Assembly (NCBI RefSeq): GCF_002860405.1
Contig: NZ_NMWV01000025.1
Span: 57,332-121,331 of the forward strand
DNA length: 64,000 nucleotides
Source: Bifidobacterium imperatoris
GTDB lineage: Bacteria; Actinomycetota; Actinomycetes; Actinomycetales; Bifidobacteriaceae
Direction of reading: 5' to 3'
Part shown: positions 9,274-18,375 of the stretch, one piece after another
Numbering within the stretch: the stretch's first letter is position 1
How the letters are laid out: each line of letters begins with the position of its first letter
The notes under the pieces: model-generated
Seen by the model: only the letters and a program-made list of their open reading frames with translations
What the model was told of the DNA's origin: nothing
Databases searched by the model: none
Position numbers and translations under genes: made by a program

Positions 9274-10563
9274 TTACAGGATATCCGGATCATCCTTGTC
9301 GATGGTGCCGGTTGCCTTGCCGATGGCCTTGAGACCGTGGTAGGCCACCAGAATCACGATGGTGCCGATAGCGATGCCGTTGAAGGACGTGCCGGCAATG
9401 GTGAAGGCGAATTGGCCAATGGCGATGATCATCGTGATGGCGGCCACCATGATGTTGAGCGGCTTATCGAAGTTGACCTTGTTCTCAACCCAGATGCGCA
9501 CGCCGATCATGCCAATCATGCCGTAGAGCAGGGTGGTCACGCCACCGAGCACGCCGGCAGGAATCGTGTTGATCACGGCACCGAACTTCGGGCACAGCGA
9601 CAGGATCAGGGCGAACACGGCTGCGCACCAGTAAGCTGCGGTGGAGTAAACCTTGGTTGCTGCCATCACGCCGATGTTCTCACCGTAGGTGGTGGTACCG
9701 GAGCCGCCGCCGAAGCCGGCGAGCGTGGTGCCCAGACCGTCGGCCATCAGAGCGGTGCCGATCTGGTTGTCGTAATCGCGGCCGGTCATCTGGGCCACGG
9801 ACTTCACATGGCCGACGTTTTCAGCCACCAGCACGAGCACCACCGGGATGAACATCGGCAGAATAGTGAAGTCGGCTTGCGGCAGGTGGAACTTCGGGAA
9901 GCCGATCCAGCCGGCATCGGCGATGGCGGAGAAATCCACCTGTCCACGGAAGCATGCGTATATGTAGCCGATAAGCACACCGATCAGAATGTTGAGTCGA
10001 CCGAGCAGACCCTTGAACAGCACGGCCACGAGCAGCACTGCCACCAAAGTGACGATAGCGGTGTCCGGAGCGGCCTGGAAGTTCGTCCACACCGAGGGAG
10101 CCAGATTGAAGCCGATGATGGCCACAATCGCACCGTTGACCACCGGCGGCATGATGATGTCAATCCACTTGGCACCGGCGTAGTGCACCAGCACGCCGAT
10201 CAGGGCGAGCAGAATACCGGTGACCATGATGCCGAAGCTGGCTACGGCAATGCCTTTATGCGCAGTGGTGACTGCGGTGATCGGAGCGATGAATCCGAAG
10301 GAAGAGCCAAGGTAGCTTGGCAGCACGTTCTTGTTGATGAGCAGGAACAGTGCGGTGGACATTGCGGTGAAGAACAGGGTGGTGGACGGATCGAATCCCG
10401 TCAGAATCGGCACCAGGAAGGTGGCGCCGAACATGGCGATGACGTGCTGCGCACCGATGCCTGCGGTGCGCACCCAAGTCAGGCGCTCATCGGGCTCCAC
10501 GACTTCGCCGGGCTGCAACGTCTTACCGTCGCCGTGCAGTTGCCATTGAAAGATATTGGACAT
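9274..10563 (-). CDS. NCS2-family uracil/xanthine permease
   Basis: A 429-residue membrane permease that imports nucleobases by proton symport. About 12-14 hydrophobic segments are seen. The NCS2 signature region reads TTYGENIGVMAATKVYS, preceded by GFGGGSG. It resembles UraA/uracil-xanthine permeases; which base it prefers cannot be decided. The start ATG at 10563 (MSNIFQWQLHG) has GGAG 7 nt upstream; an N-terminal extension to 10626 is possible but lacks a ribosome site. Apparently a single-gene unit. Confidence 0.9.
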   Translation of the reverse strand: MSNIFQWQLHGDGKTLQPGEVVEPDERLTWVRTAGIGAQHVIAMFGATFLVPILTGFDPSTTLFFTAMSTALFLLINKNVLPSYLGSSFGFIAPITAVTTAHKGIAVASFGIMVTGILLALIGVLVHYAGAKWIDIIMPPVVNGAIVAIIGFNLAPSVWTNFQAAPDTAIVTLVAVLLVAVLFKGLLGRLNILIGVLIGYIYACFRGQVDFSAIADAGWIGFPKFHLPQADFTILPMFIPVVLVLVAENVGHVKSVAQMTGRDYDNQIGTALMADGLGTTLAGFGGGSGTTTYGENIGVMAATKVYSTAAYWCAAVFALILSLCPKFGAVINTIPAGVLGGVTTLLYGMIGMIGVRIWVENKVNFDKPLNIMVAAITMIIAIGQFAFTIAGTSFNGIAIGTIVILVAYHGLKAIGKATGTIDKDDPDIL

Positions 10564-10682
10564 TACTTCTCTCCTCGCTTGTGGCTGAGGGCGCGGCCAT
10601 ACCTCCGGCCGCGCACTGCTCGCCATTGTATCGCATGGAGATTGTCCGAAATGGCGCTATCGGCAGCAAATATTAACCGTGT

Positions 10683-11513
10683 TTATTTGCCGTAATACTC
10701 CAACAGGTGCGGGTCCACCGTGCGCACCACGTCCACCAAATCACCGTTGGAAAGATATGGGCGCTTAAATTCACGCCAAGGTTCCACTTTGACTTCCCAA
10801 CGCCCGGTTTCCGGATCCTGAACCGGTCGAGCGGTTTGCTCCCAACGCACACGTTTGGAAGTGCGTCCGGTTTCCGGGTCCCGGCGCGAATAATGCAGAC
10901 AGGTGCAGTTGGTGATGCGCCATTCATCAGCATCGGCCCGATGCAGGAATTCCTCGTCCGACAGATCTTCGATGGTGAGCATCATAGCCAGCATGAAGTC
11001 GCCGTGCGTGACCATCACCACCGATTCGGCATCGGATTTGCGGCTCAAAGACGTGAGCACATTGTGCACGCGGTCTTCGGCCACGTCGGCAATGGACTCC
11101 CCTGCCGGTGGGCGCCAGTACAGCGGATCCGTGTTCTTGAACATCCAATTGCGTGCATAGTTGGTTTTGAACTCATCCTTGGTGATGGTGTTGATTTCGC
11201 CCCAGGAGCGTTCTCGAATCACACGATTCTCTTCCCACTTTGCTTTGGGCAGTGCCATAGTGGCCGCAGTTTCGCGTGTGCGCACATATGGGGAGACCAA
11301 GTAGCGGTCGAACAGTTGCTGCTGGCTTACAATCCAACGGCCAATGCAGTCGGCCTGTTTACGTCCAGTAGCGGTCAAACGCCAGGAGCGGTCGGGCACT
11401 GTCACATTATCCTGCGTATACAGGGATTCGTCGCCTTGCTCGCCGGCCTGCACAATCACATTGGCTTCGGATTCACCATGCCGAATCACATACAAATCAA
11501 GCGGCATGCTCAT
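10683..11513 (-). CDS. Histidine phosphatase (phosphoglycerate mutase-like) family protein
   Basis: A 276-residue protein with the histidine-phosphatase RHG motif at the N-terminus (LYVIRHGESEAN) and the second catalytic His in VMVTHGDFMLAM. It is longer than cofactor-dependent phosphoglycerate mutase and lacks that enzyme's full insert pattern, so a broad phosphatase is more likely than a glycolytic mutase. GAGGAAC lies about 10 nt before the ATG at 11513; a second in-frame ATG follows two codons later. The substrate is unknown. Confidence 0.85.
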   Translation of the reverse strand: MSMPLDLYVIRHGESEANVIVQAGEQGDESLYTQDNVTVPDRSWRLTATGRKQADCIGRWIVSQQQLFDRYLVSPYVRTRETAATMALPKAKWEENRVIRERSWGEINTITKDEFKTNYARNWMFKNTDPLYWRPPAGESIADVAEDRVHNVLTSLSRKSDAESVVMVTHGDFMLAMMLTIEDLSDEEFLHRADADEWRITNCTCLHYSRRDPETGRTSKRVRWEQTARPVQDPETGRWEVKVEPWREFKRPYLSNGDLVDVVRTVDPHLLEYYGK

Positions 11514-11831
11514 AGTTTTCAGTTCCTCATTTCATATAACGTCTACTGTTTTTGATTGATTAACCTGACTTCCGCGTCACAGGTGTTACTCATTTTCTAC
11601 GTTCAGTGGCAAGCAAAACGTTGCCCTCATCTCGTCTGTCTCGCATCATAACGTTTGGGTAAATAGTTCCATGCGGAAGCAATTGCCCACTACCCTACTC
11701 GAAACCACCAGTGTTTGCGCCTTTCTTCCCCGAGCTGAATCAAAGAATTCACCGGGTGTTCAGCCTCGGCTCGGCTGCAATACTGGTTTACGCTTTCGCA
11801 ACGAAACCTGAACGCACTACGATATGGAGGC
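11514..11831. other. Intergenic spacer between divergent genes
   Basis: 318 bases with no convincing gene. It must hold the promoters of the leftward phosphatase and the rightward exonuclease gene. I see no clear RNA gene, repeat or riboswitch in it. Confidence 0.5.
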
Positions 11832-13442
11832 ATGGGGAATAACTCAAAAATCGACCGTTCATGGCTGACTTCCGCTAAGGAGAGTATCGGCCAATGGTCA
11901 TACATTATGTTGAAGGATGCAGATAATAACGATATCGATTGGGATTGGGTGCGTTCGCTCGATCTCGAACATGGCATTGGCGTAGCTTCGCCGGCTGATT
12001 ACGAACCGGGGGCCGGTTCGGATGTACACGATTTGCTGAAGACTGATCTTGAAATCCGCGATCGTTTGGAAGCGATCATCGCGAAGATGAGCATGGTATT
12101 CATGCGGGATTTTGACCGTCATATCAAGACCTATGAGTTGCCGCGTGCGCTGGCATATGCGAATCGTCGTTTGAATGATCAGATTGTGCTGTTGCGCGAC
12201 CGTGGTGTGGCCGAAGGTTTGTGGACCGTTACCGATGAGGAACGTCAGCGTGTAACAGTGCCGGTATTGACTGCGGCACGCGATGGTGTTGTTGTTGATG
12301 ATATTCAGGATCATACGGCTGAGATTGTCAATGCTCGCGCTGAACAGCGTAAGGCTGACAGGGCTGCGCGCGAAGCGCAACGACACCATCGTCAGATGGC
12401 ATTGTTCGATGCCGACGAAGTGAAATATGGTTCCGTTGAGGCCGGTCCTGATGAATCCGCACCCGCCGACTCGAGCTCGGATGCCGGCTCTCCTGATTAT
12501 TTGGTTGAAGGTCAGCCGGTCATTAATGATGACAATCCTGCAGTGCCCTCTACGGAACAGGTCGCGGTGGATGAAACTGCTGTTTCTGAACCTGCTTTCG
12601 CTCGATTCCGCCATGCGGCAGCCGAACATGTGGCTTCACGACAGAATGCGGAAACCAAGGAATATTGGCGTGCCGTGTTCCTGCCTGGCCGTGATGTCGA
12701 TAAGGTGATGGGCATTGATTTGGAGACCAATGGCACTGAACCATACCGCACGTACATCATCGATGTGGGCTTCGAGTATATGAATATGAAGTCGCCGCGT
12801 CCGGCTGATGCGCCAACCGGTTACACCTATGACAAGGATTACTATCAGGGTGGTGATGCGTATGATCAGCATCGTTTCTCGTTTGGCGTGACGCCGGAAG
12901 CCGCACGCCACGGTAATCCATTCATCATCCAGTTGACTGGCATTGACGTGAGCCAGCGCGTAGGCGACGAGTATCCGCTGTTTGATGAGGACGCCGAAGC
13001 TCAGGCTGATTTGCTGAAGCGCTTGACCTCACAACCATTCGTGGCGCATATGGCCACGTTCGAGCACAGCTTCTTTATGCTGAATGTTGCCGGCTACGCG
13101 GAGGCATACCGCAATGGCCATGTGACCATCATCGATACGCTGCCGATGAGCCGCCTGTGGGATGAGGGTTCGATTCCTTGCGAAGGTCACCCGGATGGCG
13201 ACAATACGTTGGATGCCTATGCCAAGCGTCAAGGTGCGCTGCGCGAGGATGATAATGAACGCCATTTGGGCCTTGAGGATACGCATATCATGCTGTTGGC
13301 GATGAAACATCATCTCACCCAGCTCAAGGCTGAGGCTCGTGGACCTTGGGGACCTGACGGCAAGGCCGGCGTGGGCGGCAAACGCATCACTAAGAAGCGT
13401 CATTTCGTGCGTCACGAGCGCCGCACACCGATGTACGACTGA
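11832..13442 (+). CDS. DEDDh (DnaQ-like) 3'-5' exonuclease-domain protein
   Basis: A 536-residue protein. Residues ~290-510 form a DnaQ-like exonuclease domain: ExoI in MGIDLETNGTEPYRTYIID (Asp/Glu near 295), ExoII around PFVAHMATFEHSF, and ExoIII in HLGLEDTHIM, with the catalytic His and Asp. The N-terminal ~280 residues are mainly helical and charged, with no family I recognise. The ATG at 11832 follows GGAGG by a single base, which is unusually close, but no better in-frame start is visible. It ends at a strong terminator. Probably a nucleic-acid processing nuclease. Confidence 0.8.
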   Translation: MGNNSKIDRSWLTSAKESIGQWSYIMLKDADNNDIDWDWVRSLDLEHGIGVASPADYEPGAGSDVHDLLKTDLEIRDRLEAIIAKMSMVFMRDFDRHIKTYELPRALAYANRRLNDQIVLLRDRGVAEGLWTVTDEERQRVTVPVLTAARDGVVVDDIQDHTAEIVNARAEQRKADRAAREAQRHHRQMALFDADEVKYGSVEAGPDESAPADSSSDAGSPDYLVEGQPVINDDNPAVPSTEQVAVDETAVSEPAFARFRHAAAEHVASRQNAETKEYWRAVFLPGRDVDKVMGIDLETNGTEPYRTYIIDVGFEYMNMKSPRPADAPTGYTYDKDYYQGGDAYDQHRFSFGVTPEAARHGNPFIIQLTGIDVSQRVGDEYPLFDEDAEAQADLLKRLTSQPFVAHMATFEHSFFMLNVAGYAEAYRNGHVTIIDTLPMSRLWDEGSIPCEGHPDGDNTLDAYAKRQGALREDDNERHLGLEDTHIMLLAMKHHLTQLKAEARGPWGPDGKAGVGGKRITKKRHFVRHERRTPMYD

Positions 13443-13474
13443 ATGACTGAATGACTGAATGATCAAGCAAAAGT

Positions 13475-13517
13475 AATGGCGTTAGTTTCTCAATCAGAGA
13501 GACTAACGCCATTTTTT
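13475..13517. terminator. Bidirectional rho-independent terminator
   Basis: A near-perfect stem of about 16 bp (AATGGCGTTAGT... / ...ACTAACGCCATT) with a short loop and a run of six T. It lies between the convergent exonuclease and deacylase genes. Just before it, an 8-bp unit GAATGACT is repeated in tandem. Confidence 0.9.
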
Positions 13518-13522
13518 GAATG

Positions 13523-14008
13523 CTATTTTTTATGCGGCATATCGGTTTCGGTATCGACGATGATGGTCACCGGGCCGTCGTTGACAAGGCCTACGCGCAT
13601 GTGCGCACCGAATCGTCCTTCTCTGACCGGCACTCCCCCGGAACGCAGCGCCTCGTTGAATTTAATCCATGTAATATCCGCATGTTCGGGCTTGCCGGCT
13701 TTGATAAAGCTTGGGCGATTGCCCTTGTGCACGTCAGCGTACAAGGTGAACTGTGAGAGGGAGAGAATCTCACCGCCGATATCCTGAATCGAACGATTCA
13801 TCTTGCCCTGTTCGTCCTCGAAAACACGCAGGTTCAATACTTTGTGGGCGAGCCATGACACTTCAGCATCGCCATCAGCATCGGAAACTCCGACCAGAAT
13901 CATGTAGCCGGGGCCGATCTGCTGCGGCTCGAATGTGGGATCAAGGGTTCCCAGTTCATTGACAACGTCAACGCTGGCATGGCTTACTCGCTGAATCACA
14001 ATACGCAT
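13523..14008 (-). CDS. dtd: D-aminoacyl-tRNA deacylase (D-Tyr-tRNA deacylase)
   Basis: A 161-residue enzyme that hydrolyses D-amino acids wrongly attached to tRNA. It shows the family's hallmarks: N-terminus MRIVIQRVSHASVDV, the catalytic SQFTLYAD block and the C-terminal Gly-cisPro region NDGPVTIIVDT. The start at 14008 matches the family N-terminus; a longer frame to 14137 adds only unrelated residues. The upstream ribosome site is weak. Confidence 0.95.
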   Translation of the reverse strand: MRIVIQRVSHASVDVVNELGTLDPTFEPQQIGPGYMILVGVSDADGDAEVSWLAHKVLNLRVFEDEQGKMNRSIQDIGGEILSLSQFTLYADVHKGNRPSFIKAGKPEHADITWIKFNEALRSGGVPVREGRFGAHMRVGLVNDGPVTIIVDTETDMPHKK

Positions 14009-14284
14009 ATGCCCGATTATGCCATCTCCCGTGAAACGGAACATGCTTAGGCTTCGGCGAGCGCACTCAACACGACTGATACGCTTGACTTGAGTGGTTT
14101 TCGCAGCGTCACCGTCGCCTTGTATGTGGTTCATCACAGGCGCTCGTAGAGAGCAGGAATCATGTGCATAGGATTCACAGCCGTGTTACCTGTAGCAGCG
14201 GTAATTCACAAAATCAATAATCCCAGCAGCAAAGCATCCCAGCAGCTGGCGTACTGAATAAGACAGCGCAAGATAATAAGGAAT

Positions 14285-14638
14285 TCACTGCGATTGAGAA
14301 AGACTGGTGGAAACCTGTTGTTCCACACGATCGTAAGCATTGGACAAAATCATATTGCCAGGCACAGTAGTCAGTAGGAATGCCAGCACTGCCGCAATAA
14401 TCGACATAATCAAACCTTTGATGATTTTGGCCACGATTTTGAAAACCACGTACGCCACAGCGGCACCAACTACGATGGTCACACCAGTCTGCACAGTAGA
14501 CGGCAAACCGCCATACCATACAGCTATCCTGTCTAAAACCGACAAATCCAAGTTCGACAAATCAACATTATTCAAATCCACACCCGCAATAGCGGCATGC
14601 AAAGCTTCAGCTACCGGCTGCATAATCTTGTTTCCCAT
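14285..14638 (-). CDS. Small membrane protein of unknown function
   Basis: 117 residues, not recognised. The N-terminal ~50 residues include a repeated DLNNVDLSNLDLSVLD pattern. They are followed by two hydrophobic segments (TGVTIVVGAAVAYVVFKIVA, and a second at about residues 78-96) and a polar Gln/Ser-rich tail. The pattern suggests a two-pass membrane protein. The flanking gaps (14009-14284 and 14639-14738) contain nothing else I can identify. Confidence 0.6.
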   Translation of the reverse strand: MGNKIMQPVAEALHAAIAGVDLNNVDLSNLDLSVLDRIAVWYGGLPSTVQTGVTIVVGAAVAYVVFKIVAKIIKGLIMSIIAAVLAFLLTTVPGNMILSNAYDRVEQQVSTSLSQSQ

Positions 14639-14738
14639 CTGGCTATCTGACTTTTACATTCTTGGTTGTCCTATAGATTAGCGTATGACCATAGTGATTA
14701 CGCCTATGGCGCATATCCATATATAGAGGAGGCAACCC

Positions 14739-15713
14739 ATGCTCGGCGTCATCGAGCAAACGCTCGCCACGCAATCCCCGCTTATTATTGATGGCGCGAT
14801 GGCTACCGAACTGGAGCATCGGGGCGTGGATACCACAAGTGAACTGTGGTCTGCGATTGCATTGATTCAGGCTCCGCAGTCCGTACGCGATGTGCATGAA
14901 GCGTATTTTGAGGCAGGCGCCAATATCGCTATCACGAACACTTATCAGGCGAACATTCCTGCGTTTGAGAAATGCGGGATATCTCATGAAGAAGCAGAGC
15001 GTCTTATCGGCACAGCCGCATCCGTCGCATTGGAAGCGCGGGAGAGGTATCGGCAGCATCATGCCAATGCCAGCAATGCCTCAACGAACGATTCATTTCC
15101 CAATGATGCGAGACCGTTGCTGGTGGCTGGCAGTGTGGGCCCGTATGGCGCATTTCTGGCGGATGGCAGCGAATATACCGGCAGCTATCATCTTTCGAAT
15201 ACCGCCTATCAAGATTTTCATCGCAGCCGAATGCAGATTCTGTCTGACAGCGGCATAGACCTCTTCGCTTTTGAGACCATGCCCAATATCGGCGAGGTTC
15301 AAGCGTTGATTGGCCTGCTGAGCGCGGAGTTCCCTGATCATGAGGCATGGGTGTCGTTCAGCCTTGGCGATTCGGGGCATTTATGTGATGGCACAGTGTT
15401 GGAGACTGCTGCAGCCATCGCCGATGCATGCCCGCAAATCAGTGCGATTGGCGTCAATTGCGTGCAACCGGAACTCGTCACTGACGCAATCGGCCATATA
15501 TCGGCCGTTACCGCCAAACCGATTATCGTGTATCCGAACAATGGTGATATCTACCATCCTGATGCCAAGACTTGGACGCGCTGCGCAGGGGCTTTGTCTC
15601 TGAGCAACATGGCTTCTCGATGGGCTGAGGCGGGAGCCTCACTGATCGGCGGCTGCTGCCGCACCTCCCCTGCCGATATTCACGATTTGGCCAAGGCCTT
15701 ATACCGAAATTGA
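14739..15713 (+). CDS. mmuM: Homocysteine S-methyltransferase
   Basis: A 324-residue Zn enzyme that methylates homocysteine, usually with S-methylmethionine, to form methionine. The N-terminus IIDGAMATELEHRG and the Zn-binding cysteines in GVNCVQP and the GGCCRTSP motif are all present. The last residues (ALYRN) differ from the tail kept in the second partial copy at 17.56-17.85 kb (ALPADRQQALC). The original 3' end has therefore probably been replaced where accessory DNA entered. The catalytic parts are complete, so it is likely active. Confidence 0.92.
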   Translation: MLGVIEQTLATQSPLIIDGAMATELEHRGVDTTSELWSAIALIQAPQSVRDVHEAYFEAGANIAITNTYQANIPAFEKCGISHEEAERLIGTAASVALEARERYRQHHANASNASTNDSFPNDARPLLVAGSVGPYGAFLADGSEYTGSYHLSNTAYQDFHRSRMQILSDSGIDLFAFETMPNIGEVQALIGLLSAEFPDHEAWVSFSLGDSGHLCDGTVLETAAAIADACPQISAIGVNCVQPELVTDAIGHISAVTAKPIIVYPNNGDIYHPDAKTWTRCAGALSLSNMASRWAEAGASLIGGCCRTSPADIHDLAKALYRN

Positions 15714-15715
15714 AC

Positions 15716-15824
15716 TGCGCCTCGGAAGTTGGACGCGTCCAGCCTGGCCTTGAACTCCTCGTATGCGGAGAACTCGCGTCCGACATAGAACTCGTCCTTG
15801 AGGAGGCCGGACACCTAATCGAAC
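15716..15824 (-). pseudogene. IS3-type transposase (OrfB) C-terminal remnant
   Basis: The minus strand translates to a short stretch, GLLKDEFYVGREFSAYEEF then KARLDA, matching the pattern near the C-terminus of IS3-family OrfB transposases, where the last catalytic Glu lies. Both ends are missing. It abuts the altered 3' end of mmuM and marks the left side of the accessory insertion. Confidence is moderate because only about 36 residues remain. Confidence 0.5.
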
Positions 15825-15958
15825 ACTCTATTGGCACTTTATTTGGTTGTTGCCGTACTGATATAAGTTATGTTTTGATGGCGTTTATTTGCCTCACTCC
15901 TCTTATTATCTTATAGTTTTTACAATTAAGGGCGCAATCAGGAAGGCAAGTTCGGTCA

Positions 15959-17269
15959 ATGAATATGAAATATAGAAGTTTGGCGAGAACGTTCCATGCC
16001 GACAGAACGAATGACGCCTTCATCAACCATACGAAACTTGCCCAGCAACGGCTCGAAGCGGACTCCACGTTCAGAACCGGGGTCATCACACCGCTGGGCG
16101 AACTGTTCACTGCTACACCACGCGAAACATCCATACTCACGGAGAAAATACTCCTCGCGGAACGGCAAGTGTCCTTTCTGTGGAACCAGCTCCCTGGCGT
16201 CATGCGCTGGAACTACATACGACATTCCATCAGCGAGGAATTGTTCGCCACCAACGAGATGGAGGGAGTACGCAGCACCCGCAAGGAAACCCAAGACGCC
16301 GTGGATGCAGCCGACAAAGCAAGAAAGAGCGGCAACGAATCCAAGGCCCGGTTCAGCGAATTCGCCAAACTATATCTGAACCTCACTGACAAAGACACTG
16401 CACTGCCTTCAGGAATCGTAGACATCCGCGACATCTACAACAAGGTTGTGCTCGATGAAATCAACGAGAGCGACAAGCCAGACGGCGAACTGTTCCGAAA
16501 AGGCGACGTGGAGATACAAGGCTCACACGGTCTCGCAATTCATAACGGTGTCAAGGGTGAAGGCAACATCAGTGCACTCCTTACCGACATGATCCACCTC
16601 GCAACCTCCGACGAAATTCCCCGCCTCCAGTCGTCTATCATGTCGCACTTCCTGTTCGAGTACGTCCACCCGTTCTACGACGGCAACGGCAGAACGGGCC
16701 GGTATCTCTTGGCCCTCTATCTGAACCACAACCTGACCATGCCCACAGTGCTTTCCCTGTCCCGCATCATCGCGGAAAACAAGAACTCCTATTACAAAGC
16801 GTTCATGGAGGCCGAAGACAAGCTGAATTGCGGTGAACTCACCTTCTTCGTGAACACCATCCTCGAGTTCATCAGAAAGGCTCAAGATGAGCTAATCGAT
16901 GAACTCGAGGTCAGGGTCGACCAGCTCGACAGAGGCCGGTCGGTCTGCAACCAACTTGAGCAGAAGCATGGCCTGTCCGCACAAGCGGCCTCGATACTAT
17001 ACGGCGTGATTCAAGAGGAGATGTTCGACTCATCTAAGTCCATAACACTGAACGATGCCGCAACCCATATCAGACTATCCAAGCAAAGCGCAAGGAAGTA
17101 TGTGGGAGAGCTCATGGACACAAACCTTGTCGTCCAGTCCGGGAAACGCCCTCTGAAAATACAGGCATCGAAATCGTTGAAAGACATCCTTGAAACTGGA
17201 ATACAAGAGAACAACGGAAAGCATAACAGCAAAATTCAAGAAGAAACAGGAAGGCATGACGATGACTGA
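15959..17269 (+). CDS. Fic-domain protein AMPylator, class II
   Basis: A 436-residue Fic protein. The catalytic motif HPFYDGNGRTGR at residues ~237-248 matches HPFx(D/E)GNGRxGR fully, so it should transfer AMP (or another nucleotide) to protein hydroxyls. TNEMEG at ~98-103 fits the (S/T)xxxE(G/N) inhibitory helix upstream of the Fic core (class II, autoinhibited). The C-terminus (~350-410) resembles a winged helix (LSKQSARKYVGELMDTNLVV). The start follows AGGAAGG at a long distance (12 nt). It overlaps a small HTH gene and is flanked by diverged mmuM copies. Toxin-like or signalling role; target unknown. Confidence 0.9.
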   Translation: MNMKYRSLARTFHADRTNDAFINHTKLAQQRLEADSTFRTGVITPLGELFTATPRETSILTEKILLAERQVSFLWNQLPGVMRWNYIRHSISEELFATNEMEGVRSTRKETQDAVDAADKARKSGNESKARFSEFAKLYLNLTDKDTALPSGIVDIRDIYNKVVLDEINESDKPDGELFRKGDVEIQGSHGLAIHNGVKGEGNISALLTDMIHLATSDEIPRLQSSIMSHFLFEYVHPFYDGNGRTGRYLLALYLNHNLTMPTVLSLSRIIAENKNSYYKAFMEAEDKLNCGELTFFVNTILEFIRKAQDELIDELEVRVDQLDRGRSVCNQLEQKHGLSAQAASILYGVIQEEMFDSSKSITLNDAATHIRLSKQSARKYVGELMDTNLVVQSGKRPLKIQASKSLKDILETGIQENNGKHNSKIQEETGRHDDD

Positions 17270-17468
17270 ACGGTTCCTAAGCCTCAAGGAGGTCGGAGAA
17301 CGCCTCGGTGTGAAGAATCCCGCTGCGAAAGGATATAAACTGCCTGAGCCGGACGCGCTGATTGGCACGACGCGTGGCTGGCTGCCGGAGACTATCGACC
17401 GGTGGAACGCCGCCCGTCCCGGCCGCGGGGTGGGTGGCGGCAGACCGCGCAAGCATCCCAACGAATAA
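17262..17468 (+). CDS. Small AlpA/excisionase-like HTH protein
   Basis: A 68-residue protein (MTERFLSLKEVGERLGV...) with a MerR/AlpA-like helix-turn-helix and a basic C-terminus GGGRPRKHP. The ATG at 17262 lies 7 nt after AGGAAGG and overlaps the fic stop by 8 nt, so the genes are co-translated. It may autoregulate the fic operon; it might instead be a leftover excisionase of a mobile element. Function inferred only from fold and position. Confidence 0.7.
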   Translation: MTERFLSLKEVGERLGVKNPAAKGYKLPEPDALIGTTRGWLPETIDRWNAARPGRGVGGGRPRKHPNE

Positions 17469-17469
17469 G

Positions 17470-17489
17470 CAAGCAGCGCCGCTTGTTTT
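17470..17489 (+). terminator. Possible weak terminator after the fic operon
   Basis: A 5-bp stem CAAGC/GCTTG with a 6-base loop, followed by TTTT. It comes right after the HTH gene stop. It is short, so only tentative. Confidence 0.35.
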
Positions 17490-17560
17490 AAAACATCCAC
17501 CTCCATCTCCAGCTACCGGTTGCACCTGCGCAATTCAATCAGCTCGTTCTGCTCGGGCGT

Positions 17561-17848
17561 GCGATCGGCGTCAATTGCGTGCAACCGGAACTCGTCACTG
17601 ACGCAATCGGCCATATATCGGCCGTTACCGCCAAACCGATTATCGTGTATCCGAATAATGGCAATGTCTACCATCCCGACACCAAGACTTGGACGCGCGG
17701 TTTAGACTCTTCATCGCTCATCCATATGGCTCTCCGATGGGTTGAAGCGGGAGCCTTGCTTATCGGCGGCTGCTGCCGCACCTCCCCTGCTGATATTCAC
17801 GATTTGGCCAAGGCGCTACCGGCAGATCGTCAGCAGGCACTTTGCTGA
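17561..17848 (+). pseudogene. Second, truncated copy of the mmuM 3' end
   Basis: Bases 17561-17814 align without gaps to 15444-15697 of mmuM. The first ~90 bases differ at one position; the rest is clearly more diverged. It encodes the last ~90 residues, including the GGCCRTSP Zn motif, and continues into a natural-looking tail PADRQQALC. There is no start or N-terminal part. It brackets the fic module on the right and is probably an allele from another strain left after recombination. Confidence 0.85.
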
Positions 17849-17875
17849 CATGTCGAGTTGCATCGGACGGCAGAC

Positions 17876-18123
17876 TTCGCTGGATGAAATAACTAGCAAC
17901 ATCAATATCTCGGACTTCCTCAAACCGTATCGGTTGGATGTCGAGCCGTGTTCCATGTTTGTGTGGGGGGCACGGACACTCTTGTTTCATGGTGGTCACG
18001 GACAATTCCATGCGATTCGACCATCGCCGGTATAACACTGGCTTGCTGATATGTACCTTGGCAACCGCGTTAGTCGGAATAAACTCCTCAGCACTATGCG
18101 CCCAGCTGCTCCCATGCTGCCTT
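17876..18123 (-). pseudogene. Decayed TetR-family regulator fragment
   Basis: The minus strand carries HSAEEF, ISKPVLYRRWSNRMEL and TTMKQ, closely matching the N-terminal HTH of the intact TetR at 20102-20722 (CSAEEF, TSKPVLYRRWSNRAEL, AAMKQ). A frameshift separates AAWEQLGA from the rest, and the ligand-binding domain is missing or scrambled. It is a relic of a paralogous regulator. Confidence 0.7.
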
Positions 18124-18252
18124 CGACACCGGTATGAGACGGCCATCCGCACAGCAAACCGATTTCAGGATTGGAAGCGCATCTGAACAAAATGGCCCCG
18201 TCTTGGATGCGTCATCAACCTTCCAAGGACACAGTATCAATCGTCTGGTTTC
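18117..18252 (-). pseudogene. N-terminal fragment of a GNAT acetyltransferase, frameshifted
   Basis: ETRRLILCPWKVDDA (18252-18208), then in another frame FRCASNPEIGLLCGWPSH (18190 downward), match the usual start of RimJ/RimL-like GNAT enzymes (ETxRLxLRPW..., NPxIGxxCGWxPH). The acetyl-CoA-binding half is absent and the fragment runs into the TetR relic. Not functional. Confidence 0.6.
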
Positions 18253-18375
18253 AACGGTTTTGTTCAGACTGTCCCTTTCACCGGACGAAAACAATGAGCC
18301 TGCATGCCAGCACGGAACCGCAGAAACAGAATGGCCCACTCCCCTATTCAAAGAATGGGCACTGTATATCTGTTA

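Noticed and set aside
9154..10695. A 513-codon plus-strand open frame opposite the permease
   Set aside because: His/Gly/Asp-rich antisense shadow; the permease reading on the minus strand has clear family motifs.
11514..11831. A possible riboswitch or small RNA in the phosphatase-exonuclease gap
   Set aside because: No conserved stem pattern or terminator could be made out by eye.
17938..18351. Several plus-strand frames of 76-113 codons
   Set aside because: They are antisense to the TetR and GNAT relics, have no ribosome sites and no recognisable content.
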